A stretch of 40,841 bases of DNA from JANRKF01 sp033763575 (GTDB taxonomy: Bacteria; Pseudomonadota; Alphaproteobacteria; Rickettsiales; SXRF01). A program made the translations under genes and the position numbers. Below the pieces are notes generated by a model. The model saw only the letters and a list, made by a program, of their open reading frames with translations. It did not search any database and had not been told where the DNA came from. This document shows positions 1 to 7,602 of this stretch, piece after piece; within the stretch, counting starts at the first letter, position 1, and every line of letters begins with the position of its first letter. The stretch lies in NCBI GenBank assembly GCA_033763575.1, contig JANRKF010000004.1:1-40841 (forward strand). The letters are read 5' to 3'.

Positions 1-578
1 GGTGGATTGCTGATGACAACATCAAAGCGCAGCGCTTCGGGCAAGGCTTCGCACCAACTGCCATGAAAAAAATTTACACGCTGCGTGAGCGATAATGCTT
101 GACAATTTTGCTTCGCAATTTGTAGCGCCGCCTCGCTTATATCCACCCCCACGCCGCGCGCATTCGGGTATTCGCGCAGCGCTGAAAACAACAGGCAGCC
201 TGTGCCAAGGCCAAGTTCCAGAATGTTCAGTGGTGCGTTCGTATCAGGGCGAAATTTCAGCAATGCCTCAATCACCGTTTCCGAATCCGGCCTTGGAATC
301 AGCGTATCGGGCGACACGATAAAAGAATCTTTCCAGAAGGCACGCGTGCCAAGCAGATGCGCCATCGGCTCGTGCTGCGCGCGGCGCGCCAACAGTGCTT
401 CAAATCGCGCGCCATGTTCTGCACTCATCTGTCCGTTATCGTGCTGCACCAGCCATTCGTGCGTCACCTGCATCACATGCTGCAACAGCAAGCGCGCATC
501 CAGCGCCGCAGAAGCAATATCACGCTGTGCAAGCTGCTGGCTCGCACGCGAAAGCACTGCACGTAGCGTGGTGGACAT
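1..578 (-). CDS. prmC: Release factor glutamine methyltransferase PrmC (HemK), N-terminal part, cut by window edge
   Basis: This enzyme N5-methylates the glutamine of the GGQ motif of release factors, using S-adenosylmethionine. I translated the minus strand from the ATG at 578-576 and the frame stays open to the window edge, about 192 codons. It shows an N-terminal helical substrate-binding region, then IPRPDSE (the family's IPRPETE), ELGLGTGC (SAM-binding motif I), GVDIS, and finally the catalytic ISNPP right at the edge (family NPPY). The start shares one base with the prfA stop (TAATG), so it is translationally coupled to the gene for its own substrate, the usual prfA-prmC pairing. The C-terminal third lies outside the window. 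Confidence 0.95.
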   Translation of the reverse strand, partial: MSTTLRAVLSRASQQLAQRDIASAALDARLLLQHVMQVTHEWLVQHDNGQMSAEHGARFEALLARRAQHEPMAHLLGTRAFWKDSFIVSPDTLIPRPDSETVIEALLKFRPDTNAPLNILELGLGTGCLLFSALREYPNARGVGVDISEAALQIAKQNCQALSLTQRVNFFHGSWCEALPEALRFDVVISNP

Positions 579-1657
579 TAGTCTTTCAGGGAAGCAAGGC
601 GCGATGCCTGATCTTCGGCATTCAGCGCATCGCAAAATTCGCCAAGGTCGGTGCCGTCCATGACCTTATCCAGATTATATTTGGTCAGGTTGATGCGGTG
701 ATCTGTCACCCGCCCCTGCGGATAGTTGTAGGTGCGAATGCGCTCCGAGCGATCACCGCTGCCCACCTGGCTTTTACGCATGGTGGAGCGCTCGTTGGCG
801 AGTTTTTCGCGCTCCGCTTCATAGAGCCGCGCACGCAGCACCTTCATCGCTTTCACTTTATTTTTGAGCTGCGATTTTTCATCCTGCTGCGATACCGTAA
901 CCCCGGTGGGTATATGCACGATGCGCACCGCAGAATCCGTGGTATTGACCGACTGGCCGCCGGGGCCGGAGGCACGGAACACATCGATCCGCAAATCTTT
1001 TTCTTCGATCTTGATATCGACTTCCTCGGCTTCGGGAAGCACCGCCACCGTCGCCGCCGAGGTATGGATGCGGCCTTGCGTTTCCGTCGCCGGAACGCGC
1101 TGCACGCGGTGCACGCCGGATTCGAATTTCAGCTTGGCGAACACGCCCTTGCCGGTGATTTCGGCGCTCGCATCCTTATACCCCCCGGCGGTACCATCGG
1201 AGAGGGAAAGAATCTCGAATTTCCAATTTTGTGTGGCGGCATAGCGTTGGTACATGCGGAATAAATCGGCGGCGAAAAGCGATGCCTCATCCCCACCCGT
1301 GCCTGCGCGCACTTCGAGGATGGCGTTTTTTTCATCCGCCGCATCCTTGGGCAGCAGGGCAAGCTGCACGTTGCGCGTGAGGTCAGGGATGGTTTTTTGT
1401 AAATCGTGAAATTCCTCGGTCGCCATGTTTTTCATCTCGGCGTCACAGGCCGGATCGTTCATCATCGCCTCCAGGTCTTTCACCGAGCTTTGTGCTTTCT
1501 GGAGCGCCTGAATAGTCTCGACAATCGGCTCCATCTCGGCAAATTCCTTGGAGCATTTGACAAATTCCTGCCCCGACAGCTGATCGCCGCGCGAAAGCTT
1601 ATCGCGAAGTTCATCATGTCGGCGAACGACCATTTCGAGTGTGTCTTGGAGGCTCAT
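578..1657 (-). CDS. prfA: Peptide chain release factor 1
   Basis: RF1 reads UAA and UAG in the ribosomal A site and triggers peptide release. The 359-residue length is normal. The tripeptide anticodon PAT is at residues 189-191 within RVQRVPATETQGRIHTS, and the catalytic GGQ is at 233-235 within SGPGGQSVNTTDSAVRI. The C-terminal GSGDRSERIRTYNYPQGRVTDHR block is also present. The ATG at 1657 is preceded by AGGAAAAG in the 12-nt gap after hisS. Base composition returns to GC-rich immediately here, in contrast to the end of hisS just upstream. It is followed by prmC with a one-base overlap. Confidence 0.97.
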   Translation of the reverse strand: MSLQDTLEMVVRRHDELRDKLSRGDQLSGQEFVKCSKEFAEMEPIVETIQALQKAQSSVKDLEAMMNDPACDAEMKNMATEEFHDLQKTIPDLTRNVQLALLPKDAADEKNAILEVRAGTGGDEASLFAADLFRMYQRYAATQNWKFEILSLSDGTAGGYKDASAEITGKGVFAKLKFESGVHRVQRVPATETQGRIHTSAATVAVLPEAEEVDIKIEEKDLRIDVFRASGPGGQSVNTTDSAVRIVHIPTGVTVSQQDEKSQLKNKVKAMKVLRARLYEAEREKLANERSTMRKSQVGSGDRSERIRTYNYPQGRVTDHRINLTKYNLDKVMDGTDLGEFCDALNAEDQASRLASLKD

Positions 1658-1669
1658 ATGTTGCTTTTC

Positions 1670-3040
1670 CTAGCTCTGCTTCAAACGACGTGGCAATGAT
1701 ATATTGAGCAATTGAGCAAATTTTTCTATATTTCCTATATTCACAATATCAAGAATGTGTACTTCTTGCTGCTCGCGTGTTTCCATGTTTCTAAGGATAC
1801 ACATGCTGCGTGCTAGTTCTTCAGGTGATATAATCAAAGCGTGGGTTGCACCTCTATGTGCAGCTTTATCTAAACGCTTAGAAAGTTTTCCATCCCACAA
1901 AATCTCAACAATACCCTGTTGCTTTGTAGATTTTATTTCTAATATTTCTCGTAAAGCCAACCTAATTCGAGTAGTAATTAACTGTACAGCGCTCGAATGA
2001 ATTGAAGCATCTTCGAAGGGAAGAACAACGATGTGAATGTCCTTCGTTTTCTCCCAAGACGAATCATCAGGAGCTTTCATCAATAAAATCAATCGTTCCA
2101 GACCTGCTGCAAAACCGATAGCAGGAGTTGGCTTCCCTCCCATTTGCTCGATAAGACCATCATAACGCCCCCCGGCTAGCACAGTATTCTGTGCACCAAG
2201 TTCACCAGTATTGGCAATGAACTCAAATACTATATCAGTGTAATAATCCAAGCCACGCACTAATGAAGGCGCAACTTCGACTTGGAAAAAGGCTATTTCT
2301 TGTTTCATCAACGAATTACAGACAGCATCAAAGCGCTTTTTAGCCTTATTACTCAAATAATCAGAAATAATAGGGGCGGCTTCTAGCAATTTTCTATCAC
2401 TAGTGTCTTTGGAATCTAAAATACGCAATGGATTAGAGATGAGGCGACGCTGACTATCAGCCGAAAGCTCATGCGCAAAGGGGGTAAGATAGTCAATTAG
2501 TGCTTGACGATATTGTGTTCGGCTTTCTGTATCACCAAGTGTATTAAGCAACAGTTTACAGCTTTGTTTTCCTGCCAATTCAGTAAGAAGCTGCCCGGCC
2601 AGCAAAATAATCTCCACATCCGCTTCCGCGGAATCATCGCCCAGCCACTCGAAATTCACCTGATGGAACTGGCGTTGGCGGCCTTTTTGCGGGCGCTCAT
2701 AGCGGAAAAGCGGGCCGGTGGAAAAGAGTTTGAGCGGTAAATGCTGCTGCATGCCATTGCTGATGAAGGCACGCGCAATGCCGGCGGTGAATTCCGGGCG
2801 CAGGCACACATCCTCGCCGCCTTTTGTTGCAAAATTGAACATTTCCTTGGAAACCACGTCCGACGTATCGCCCATCGAGCGCTTGAATACCTCGGTCGCC
2901 TCGAATATAGGCGTGGCCATCTCGCGGAAACCATAAAGCGCCGCAAGCTCCCGCGCACGCGTGACTACCGCATGAAATTTCTCGAATTCGTCGGGGAGGA
3001 TGTCGTGCGTGCCGCGCACAGGTTGGAGTTTATCAGCCAT
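1670..3040 (-). CDS. hisS: Histidyl-tRNA synthetase; compositionally mosaic gene
   Basis: This class II aminoacyl-tRNA synthetase charges tRNA-His in the cytoplasm. I start it at the ATG at 3040 (MADKLQPVRGTHDILPDE); the six upstream in-frame codons are not needed. Motif 2 (RYERPQKGRQRQFHQ), the histidine-binding blocks RGLDYYT and AGGRYDGL, and motif 3 (AAGLERL) are intact, followed by an anticodon-binding domain, so it should be functional. At 456 residues it is slightly longer than typical bacterial HisRS. The first roughly 140-150 codons (3040 to about 2600) are GC-rich (55% in the line 2881-2940), while the rest is AT-rich (40% at 1741-1800, 28% at 1921-1980). This suggests an intragenic replacement. 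The paralogue hisZ lies at 29,737. Confidence 0.96.
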   Translation of the reverse strand: MADKLQPVRGTHDILPDEFEKFHAVVTRARELAALYGFREMATPIFEATEVFKRSMGDTSDVVSKEMFNFATKGGEDVCLRPEFTAGIARAFISNGMQQHLPLKLFSTGPLFRYERPQKGRQRQFHQVNFEWLGDDSAEADVEIILLAGQLLTELAGKQSCKLLLNTLGDTESRTQYRQALIDYLTPFAHELSADSQRRLISNPLRILDSKDTSDRKLLEAAPIISDYLSNKAKKRFDAVCNSLMKQEIAFFQVEVAPSLVRGLDYYTDIVFEFIANTGELGAQNTVLAGGRYDGLIEQMGGKPTPAIGFAAGLERLILLMKAPDDSSWEKTKDIHIVVLPFEDASIHSSAVQLITTRIRLALREILEIKSTKQQGIVEILWDGKLSKRLDKAAHRGATHALIISPEELARSMCILRNMETREQQEVHILDIVNIGNIEKFAQLLNISLPRRLKQS

Positions 3041-3047
3041 GTATAAC

Positions 3048-3254
3048 CTAGGACGCACCCACTGATACGCTAAATTCCATCAAAGCAGGGTCGGTGACGC
3101 GGCGCGAGGCATCAAGAATCTCCAGTCCCACGATATTTCCCTGACTATCATAATCGATAATGATTCCCGGCTTATCCTCATCGCTCTCCACAATCTGCGC
3201 GTTACTCAGGCGCATCGTCAAGGTGTCGGTCTCCTTGTCATACACTGCACGCAT
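3048..3254 (-). CDS. DUF2283 family small protein (putative antitoxin partner)
   Basis: The product is a 68-residue protein matching the DUF2283 pattern: YDKETDTLTMRLS near the start, then GIIIDYDSQGNIVGLEILDAS. DUF2283 genes often sit beside DUF4258 genes and are thought to form toxin-antitoxin-like pairs; biochemical roles are poorly established. I choose the ATG at 3254 because AAGGAG lies 8 nt upstream; a TTG at 3260 would be too close to that site. It begins 2 nt after the DUF4258 stop and ends 7 nt before hisS, so it is embedded in the ispG-hisS transcription unit. The antitoxin role is inference. Confidence 0.8.
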   Translation of the reverse strand: MRAVYDKETDTLTMRLSNAQIVESDEDKPGIIIDYDSQGNIVGLEILDASRRVTDPALMEFSVSVGAS

Positions 3255-3256
3255 AC

Positions 3257-3529
3257 TCAATGCTCCTTCACATATTTCTTCAGTTTACTGGTTCTATAAG
3301 CGGTAATGACCCTTGGCGGGCTTTGCAGCACATCAATCACAACCCGCCAGAGATAGGGCTTTCCTTCCGTCAAAACAACCTTTTGCAGTATAATCCTTTC
3401 AGGAGCGCTTGCCAAGACCTCATCCCCATCGGTCAACACGCTCATCAACGCTTCCACCGGCATATGCCGCTCGACGAGCTGTTTCCTGCAATGCCCGCTG
3501 ATTGCCGCGTGAGAGTAATCCTGTTTCAT
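3257..3529 (-). CDS. DUF4258 family small protein (putative toxin)
   Basis: This 90-residue protein resembles DUF4258, a RelE-like small fold proposed to be a toxin. It has an N-terminal ISGHCRKQLVERHM block in place of the common H-A-x-x-R-x-x-E-R, the acidic DGDEVLASAPERIILQK stretch, and the C-terminal VITAYRTSKLKKYVKE that is characteristic of the family. Its ATG overlaps the ispG TGA (ATGA), so it is translationally coupled to an essential isoprenoid gene. The DUF2283 partner follows after 2 nt. Toxicity is not demonstrable from sequence. Confidence 0.78.
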   Translation of the reverse strand: MKQDYSHAAISGHCRKQLVERHMPVEALMSVLTDGDEVLASAPERIILQKVVLTEGKPYLWRVVIDVLQSPPRVITAYRTSKLKKYVKEH

Positions 3530-4725
3530 CCATACCGCCTTTGCACATATTCTTCCACCATCGCCTGGAATTCCTCGGCGATAGCTGGGCCGCGCAGCGT
3601 CGCCACCTTCTTACCATCCACAAATACCGGCGCAACGGGAGATTCGCCGGTACCGGGCAGCGAAATGCCGATATCGGCGTGTTTGGACTCGCCGGGACCG
3701 TTCACGATGCAACCCATCACCGCCACGTTCATATTCTCAACACCGGCATATTGGTTTTTCCACACCGGCATGGAAGCGCGGAGATAGCCCTGAATCTTAT
3801 CCGCCAACTCCTGGAATACCGTGCTGGTGGTGCGGCCGCAACCGGGGCAGGCCGTGACTTGCGGGGTGAAGGCGCGCAGACCCAGCGACTGCAAGATTTC
3901 CTGCGCGACGCGTACTTCCTGCGTACGGTCTCCGTTCGGCTCTGGCGTGAGCGAAATGCGAATCGTATCGCCGATACCCTCCTGCAAAAGCACGCTGAGC
4001 GCGGCAGTGGAAGCGACGATCCCCTTGCTGCCCATGCCCGCTTCGGTGAGGCCGAGATGCAGCGGATAACGGCACTGGCTGGCGAGATCGCGATAGACCG
4101 CGATTAAATCCTGCACGCGGGAGACCTTGGCCGAAAGGAAAATGCGGTTGCCGGGCATGCCCAGCGCCTCCGCCTGTTTCGCCGAATCCAGCGCACTTTT
4201 CACCAGCGCCTCGCGGGAGACACCTGCAGCGTCCTTCGGCTCTGGCCGTTTCGCATTTTCGTCCATCACACGTGCCAGCATTTGCTGGTCGAGGCTGCCC
4301 CAATTGACGCCGATGCGCACAGGTTTATCGTATTTGAGCGCCACTTCGATCATCTGGGCAAATTGCGCATCGTGCTTATCGGCGAATCCGACATTGCCCG
4401 GATTGATACGGTATTTCGCCAGCGCTGCCGCCGTTTCAGGATAGTTCTTCAGCAGCGTATGGCCGTTATAATGAAAATCCCCCACCAGTGGAACGCCGCC
4501 CACTTGCGCCGCAATTTCCGGCACGGCGGCGGCCGAGGCTTCATTATTCACCGTGATGCGCACCACCTCGCTGCCAGCCTCCGCCAGCGCCTTCACCTGC
4601 GCGACCGTAGCCGCCACATCCGCCGTGTCGGTATTGGTCATGGATTGCACCATGACCGGCGCATCCCCACCCACTTTCACATGGGCGATTTGGGCGGCAT
4701 AGGACTTTCGGCGGCTGGTGGTCAT
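3526..4725 (-). CDS. ispG: 4-hydroxy-3-methylbut-2-enyl diphosphate synthase (IspG/GcpE)
   Basis: IspG is the penultimate enzyme of the MEP isoprenoid pathway, reducing MEcPP to HMBPP with a [4Fe-4S] cluster. It has 399 residues, against about 370 in E. coli, the extra length lying in an internal insert. The cluster ligands are visible as C293 and C296 in CPGCGRTT, C339 in MGCIVNGPGE, and E346. The N-terminal TIM-barrel motifs VMVQSMTNTDT and RINPGN are intact. The start ATG at 4725 overlaps the stop of the upstream HTH gene (ATGA). The HTH(RodZ-like)-ispG order is the same as rodZ-ispG in many proteobacteria. Confidence 0.97.
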   Translation of the reverse strand: MTTSRRKSYAAQIAHVKVGGDAPVMVQSMTNTDTADVAATVAQVKALAEAGSEVVRITVNNEASAAAVPEIAAQVGGVPLVGDFHYNGHTLLKNYPETAAALAKYRINPGNVGFADKHDAQFAQMIEVALKYDKPVRIGVNWGSLDQQMLARVMDENAKRPEPKDAAGVSREALVKSALDSAKQAEALGMPGNRIFLSAKVSRVQDLIAVYRDLASQCRYPLHLGLTEAGMGSKGIVASTAALSVLLQEGIGDTIRISLTPEPNGDRTQEVRVAQEILQSLGLRAFTPQVTACPGCGRTTSTVFQELADKIQGYLRASMPVWKNQYAGVENMNVAVMGCIVNGPGESKHADIGISLPGTGESPVAPVFVDGKKVATLRGPAIAEEFQAMVEEYVQRRYG

Positions 4726-5279
4726 GGTTTAATGATCGTCATTATACTGGGTTCTGCTTTCGGAAAAGGCCAATAGCAGGGAGGGTATAGGCCGATTTGC
4801 GCCTGAAAACAAGGAGCTTTCTGCGGGGCTGGTGCGGAAACCCGCATCGGCAGCGGGGTCATGACTTTTTCCGGCAGCGGATCGACCAGCGAGATTGCGC
4901 CATAATCCGGGCGTACCCACACCGCCCACACCAGAAGCATTAAAGCCGCTGCCAGAGCGCATTTCAAAGCGCTGGACAGGTCGATGCGCTTTTCGTGGGA
5001 AAAGCTGTGCGGCATGAAAAAATGGCTCCCGGCGTTTTCCTGCGCCACCAGCTCGAAACGGCGGAGGATTTCCACCCGGTCGAGCGCGAGATAGCTGGCA
5101 TAGCGTGTGAGATAACCCTTGGCATAGGCCGCGCCGGGAATCGCCGCCATATCGCCCGCCTCCATCGCCTGCAAATAACGCGGGCGGATATGCAGCACGC
5201 TCGCTACTTCCGCGATCGACATGCGACGCTCCTCACGCGCCCGCGCCAGCAACTCGCCGATATTTTTGTAATTCTGCAT
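4722..5279 (-). CDS. RodZ-like helix-turn-helix membrane protein, short form
   Basis: This 185-residue protein begins with an HTH_25/Xre-like domain (residues about 6-75) containing MSIAEVASVLHIRPRYLQAME and IPGAAYAKGYLTRYA, the signature seen in RodZ. A single hydrophobic span at about 105-122 (LKCALAAALMLLVWAVWV) follows, then a short proline-rich tail. RodZ links MreB to the cell-wall machinery. This protein has the cytoplasmic HTH and the transmembrane segment but lacks the long periplasmic DUF4115 domain, so it may be a reduced RodZ. Its position directly before ispG, with an ATGA overlap, is the conserved place for rodZ. Confidence 0.8.
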   Translation of the reverse strand: MQNYKNIGELLARAREERRMSIAEVASVLHIRPRYLQAMEAGDMAAIPGAAYAKGYLTRYASYLALDRVEILRRFELVAQENAGSHFFMPHSFSHEKRIDLSSALKCALAAALMLLVWAVWVRPDYGAISLVDPLPEKVMTPLPMRVSAPAPQKAPCFQAQIGLYPPCYWPFPKAEPSIMTIIKP

Positions 5280-5310
5280 GCGGCGAATCTACACCAACCG
5301 CAATCGCTGT

Positions 5311-6357
5311 CTACCGTCCAAAGGTGAAGGCGTAGGCCTCAAGCCCCGGCGCTTCCGATTTGATTTCGAGCAATCGCTCGCCCGGCTGGTTGAGGTTGAC
5401 GATTTCATAGAGCGCATGCTGGTCGACGGTGAGCACACCATGCGGCGCATCACGCCCGGCATCGCTGGTGATTGGCTTACCGTCCAGCGTCAGCATGGCT
5501 TTGACCGGCTTGCCATCCGCCGCCCCCAGCACGAGAAACACTTTTCCCGCCGAAAAATGCATCCGCAAGGTTGCGCCCGCTTCCTGCGCCACGATACGAT
5601 CCGGCAGCCGCTCCCACATGCCCGAAAGCGTCCACTGGTCTTTCTCCAATGTCGCGGAATCCACAAAGTTTTTCGCACGCGCCGTGCCCAGATACGTCTC
5701 CGGCGTTTGCCCGGCGCTGGTTGCCGCTGCCCCCTGCCCCGCTGCCGCTTTACCATCCAGCCCCAGCAGGAAACGGATGTTATGCTCGGTGATGTCGTAA
5801 TTACCTTCGCCGAAATGTTTATAAACGACACGGCCCTGCTTATCGATCAGGTAATGCGCCGGCCAGTAGCGATTTTTGAAGGCGTTCCATGTCTGCATCT
5901 CGTTATCGAGCGCCACCGGATAGCGGATGCTGTATTTCGCCAGCGCCGCCTTGACATTCGCTTCCGATTTTTCAAAAGCGAATTCCGGCGCATGCACGCC
6001 GACAATCACCAGCCCCTTATCGCGATAGGCGGCGTCCCACTGCGTGATGCTCGGCAGGGTACGGATGCAGTTGATGCAGCTATAGGTCCAGATATCGACC
6101 AGCACCACCTTGCCCTTGAGCGATGCCATGGAAAGCGGCGTGCTGTTCAGCCACGATTCAATCCCTGCGAATTCCGGCGCGGGATAGGGATTGGCGAGCG
6201 GCTGTTTCAACCCTTCGGCCTGCACAGGAAAAATCATCGTCATCGCGAGGCCGCAGGCCGCGGCGATCCATTTTATTTTTTTGCATACGGCACGAAGGCT
6301 GGATTGCCGCGTCCTCCGTAATGAATGCGGAGTCCTCGCAATGACGATGCTCTCCAT
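5311..6357 (-). CDS. Exported DipZ-like thioredoxin-fold protein
   Basis: The predicted extracytoplasmic thiol-disulfide protein has a redoxin domain at residues about 60-200, with active site C94-I-N-C97 in DIWTYSCINCIRTLP, as in the DipZ soluble part. A second beta-rich domain (about 230-348) is also like DipZ. The DsbD/CcdA membrane part of DipZ is absent. The signal region is IKWIAAACGLAMTMIFPVQA after an unusually long basic leader. That leader and the hydrophobic core are encoded by an inverted pair of palindromic repeats (6236-6348). The start ATG at 6357 lies 1 nt after the msrB stop, suggesting coupling. It may supply reducing power to exported MsrB, which is inference from adjacency. 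Confidence 0.82.
   Translation of the reverse strand: MESIVIARTPHSLRRTRQSSLRAVCKKIKWIAAACGLAMTMIFPVQAEGLKQPLANPYPAPEFAGIESWLNSTPLSMASLKGKVVLVDIWTYSCINCIRTLPSITQWDAAYRDKGLVIVGVHAPEFAFEKSEANVKAALAKYSIRYPVALDNEMQTWNAFKNRYWPAHYLIDKQGRVVYKHFGEGNYDITEHNIRFLLGLDGKAAAGQGAAATSAGQTPETYLGTARAKNFVDSATLEKDQWTLSGMWERLPDRIVAQEAGATLRMHFSAGKVFLVLGAADGKPVKAMLTLDGKPITSDAGRDAPHGVLTVDQHALYEIVNLNQPGERLLEIKSEAPGLEAYAFTFGR
6236..6348. repeat. Inverted pair of REP-like palindromic elements, partly coding
   Basis: Element A (6236-6271, ATCGTCATCGCGAGG...GCGATCCAT) and element B (6299-6348, CTGGATTGCCGCG...CTCGCAATGACGAT) are divergent copies in opposite orientation, about 27 nt apart. B also has an inner CTCCG/CGGAG stem. 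The same family, ending CTCGCAATGACGA, is found inside thiC at 16,771-16,839. Here both copies lie inside the 5' part of the DipZ-like thioredoxin gene and encode its leader and the signal-peptide hydrophobic core. Confidence 0.8.
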
Positions 6358-6358
6358 A

Positions 6359-6856
6359 TCAATCCTCTTTTTTCGGAATGAATTTCAGCGATGCGCCGTT
6401 ATTGCAATAGCGCAGGCCGGTCGGTTTCGGGCCGTCATTAAACACATGGCCGTGATGGCCGCCGCAACGCGCACAATGATATTCCGTGCGCGGCACGAGG
6501 ATCTTATAATCGGTTTTTTGTTCCAGATGGCCGGGAATCGCATCGAAAAAGCTCGGCCAGCCGGTGCCGGAATCATATTTATATCCCGACGGGAACAGTT
6601 CGAGGCCACAGCCCGCGCAGACGAACATGCCTTCGCGTTTTTCGCTATTCAGCGGACTGGTGAATGGCCGCTCGGTGCCCTCCTCACGCAGAATATGATA
6701 GGCTTCTCCGGGAAGTTTTTTCTTCCATTCTTCATTGCTCATAGTGATTTTCCTTATGGTTTCGGCAGCCCACGCCTGCCCTTTGCCGATGATGCTGGAG
6801 AGCGCGGCGAATGCCACGCCACCCAACGCCAGTTTAATGAATTCACGACGCTGCAC
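6359..6856 (-). CDS. msrB: Methionine-R-sulfoxide reductase MsrB, probably Tat-exported
   Basis: MsrB reduces methionine-R-sulfoxide in proteins. The zinc CxxC pairs (CAGC and CARC), GTGWPSF, and the catalytic cysteine in RYCNNGASLKF are all present. I choose the GTG at 6856, giving QRREFIKLALGGVAFAALSS, a twin-arginine signal (RRxFxK), preceded by GAGGT at a good distance. An internal ATG at 6742 (MSNEEWKKKLPGE) also has an AAGGA site 8 nt upstream and would give a cytoplasmic form. The gene is followed 1 nt later by the DipZ-like thioredoxin, forming a likely extracytoplasmic methionine-repair pair. Confidence 0.93.
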   Translation of the reverse strand: MQRREFIKLALGGVAFAALSSIIGKGQAWAAETIRKITMSNEEWKKKLPGEAYHILREEGTERPFTSPLNSEKREGMFVCAGCGLELFPSGYKYDSGTGWPSFFDAIPGHLEQKTDYKILVPRTEYHCARCGGHHGHVFNDGPKPTGLRYCNNGASLKFIPKKED

Positions 6857-6927
6857 ATCAACCTCATTCAGCAAATAGATTATCCACTCACAGGTTCGTT
6901 GCAAACCAGAGATTCGTTACAGGAGAT

Positions 6928-7395
6928 TTATTGGGCAGACGGCTGCCAGCCGGGTGGCGCCATTTCACAACCGGCCGACTCAAAACCGGGCGCCACGGTA
7001 CAGCCAACCAGCGTCCATTCGCCGGTAGTGGAGGCGGTCTGCCAGCATTTCGCGGGGATCACAAGCTGCGGTCGCTCGCCCTCCATCAGGTTGCCGCTGA
7101 CACGGAATTTCGTAAGCTCTTTGCCATTAAAAGTTTCCAGCACCAGCGCCGCGCCGCCATACCAATGCCACACTTCCGCCGCATCGACGCGATGCCAGTG
7201 CAGCGTTTGTCCTTGTGTCAGCAGGTAATAGATCGAGGTGGACGCGCTGCGCCCGGCATCGTTCTTTTTCTCATCACGGAACATTTCGCGGTAGTAACCA
7301 CCCTCAGGATGCGGGACAAGACCCAGCATCGCCACCACATCATCGGCAGAGTAACGCGTCGTCTCACTAGAGCGTTTATTAAAGCTGCCGAGCAT
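6928..7395 (-). CDS. Cupin superfamily protein, DUF985 (Cupin_5)
   Basis: The 155-residue protein has the DUF985 hallmarks HPEGGYYRE, STSIYYLL, LHWHRVDAAEVWHWYGG and VGCTVAPGFE, the histidines being likely metal ligands of a small cupin barrel. The cellular substrate of this family is not settled, and I would not assign one. The ATG at 7395 has no recognisable Shine-Dalgarno sequence. It lies 10 nt after a tiny ORF with a strong one (7406-7459), so re-initiation is plausible. It heads the msrB-thioredoxin run on the minus strand. Confidence 0.9.
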   Translation of the reverse strand: MLGSFNKRSSETTRYSADDVVAMLGLVPHPEGGYYREMFRDEKKNDAGRSASTSIYYLLTQGQTLHWHRVDAAEVWHWYGGAALVLETFNGKELTKFRVSGNLMEGERPQLVIPAKCWQTASTTGEWTLVGCTVAPGFESAGCEMAPPGWQPSAQ

Positions 7396-7405
7396 AGAAC
7401 GGGAA

Positions 7406-7459
7406 TTAACGCCCCATATCCATGAAGATCACTTTGAGCACTTCGATAATATTCAACAT
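7406..7459 (-). CDS. Putative 17-residue small ORF / leader peptide
   Basis: This ORF reads MLNIIEVLKVIFMDMGR and then TAA. The ATG at 7459 is preceded by CGGAGG with about 5 nt spacing, the strongest ribosome site in this neighbourhood, and lies downstream of a good minus-strand promoter (7499-7527). It ends 10 nt before the DUF985 cupin gene, which lacks its own site. It could be a leader that couples translation to the cupin gene, or a small amphipathic peptide in its own right. No homology is claimed. Confidence 0.5.
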   Translation of the reverse strand: MLNIIEVLKVIFMDMGR

Positions 7460-7498
7460 AAAAACCTCCGATGCTTTAGTTGTACCATAAGGGCGGTT

Positions 7499-7527
7499 AA
7501 TATAGCGTAAATGGGCGAATATCGCAA
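7499..7527 (-). promoter_or_regulatory. Predicted sigma70-type promoter for the cupin-msrB operon
   Basis: On the minus strand, TTGCGA (7527-7522) and TATATT (7504-7499) are separated by exactly 17 nt. Transcription would start near 7492 and give a leader of about 33 nt before the small ORF. The same TTGCGA box with 17-nt spacing is seen upstream of the DUF2061 gene (20,198-20,226). Confidence 0.6.
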
Positions 7528-7602
7528 CCCCCTATGAACAACTCGCTTTTCCTGATATAATAACTCCTTGTCAATACGGAGTAATATGATTAGTGGTGAG
7601 CC

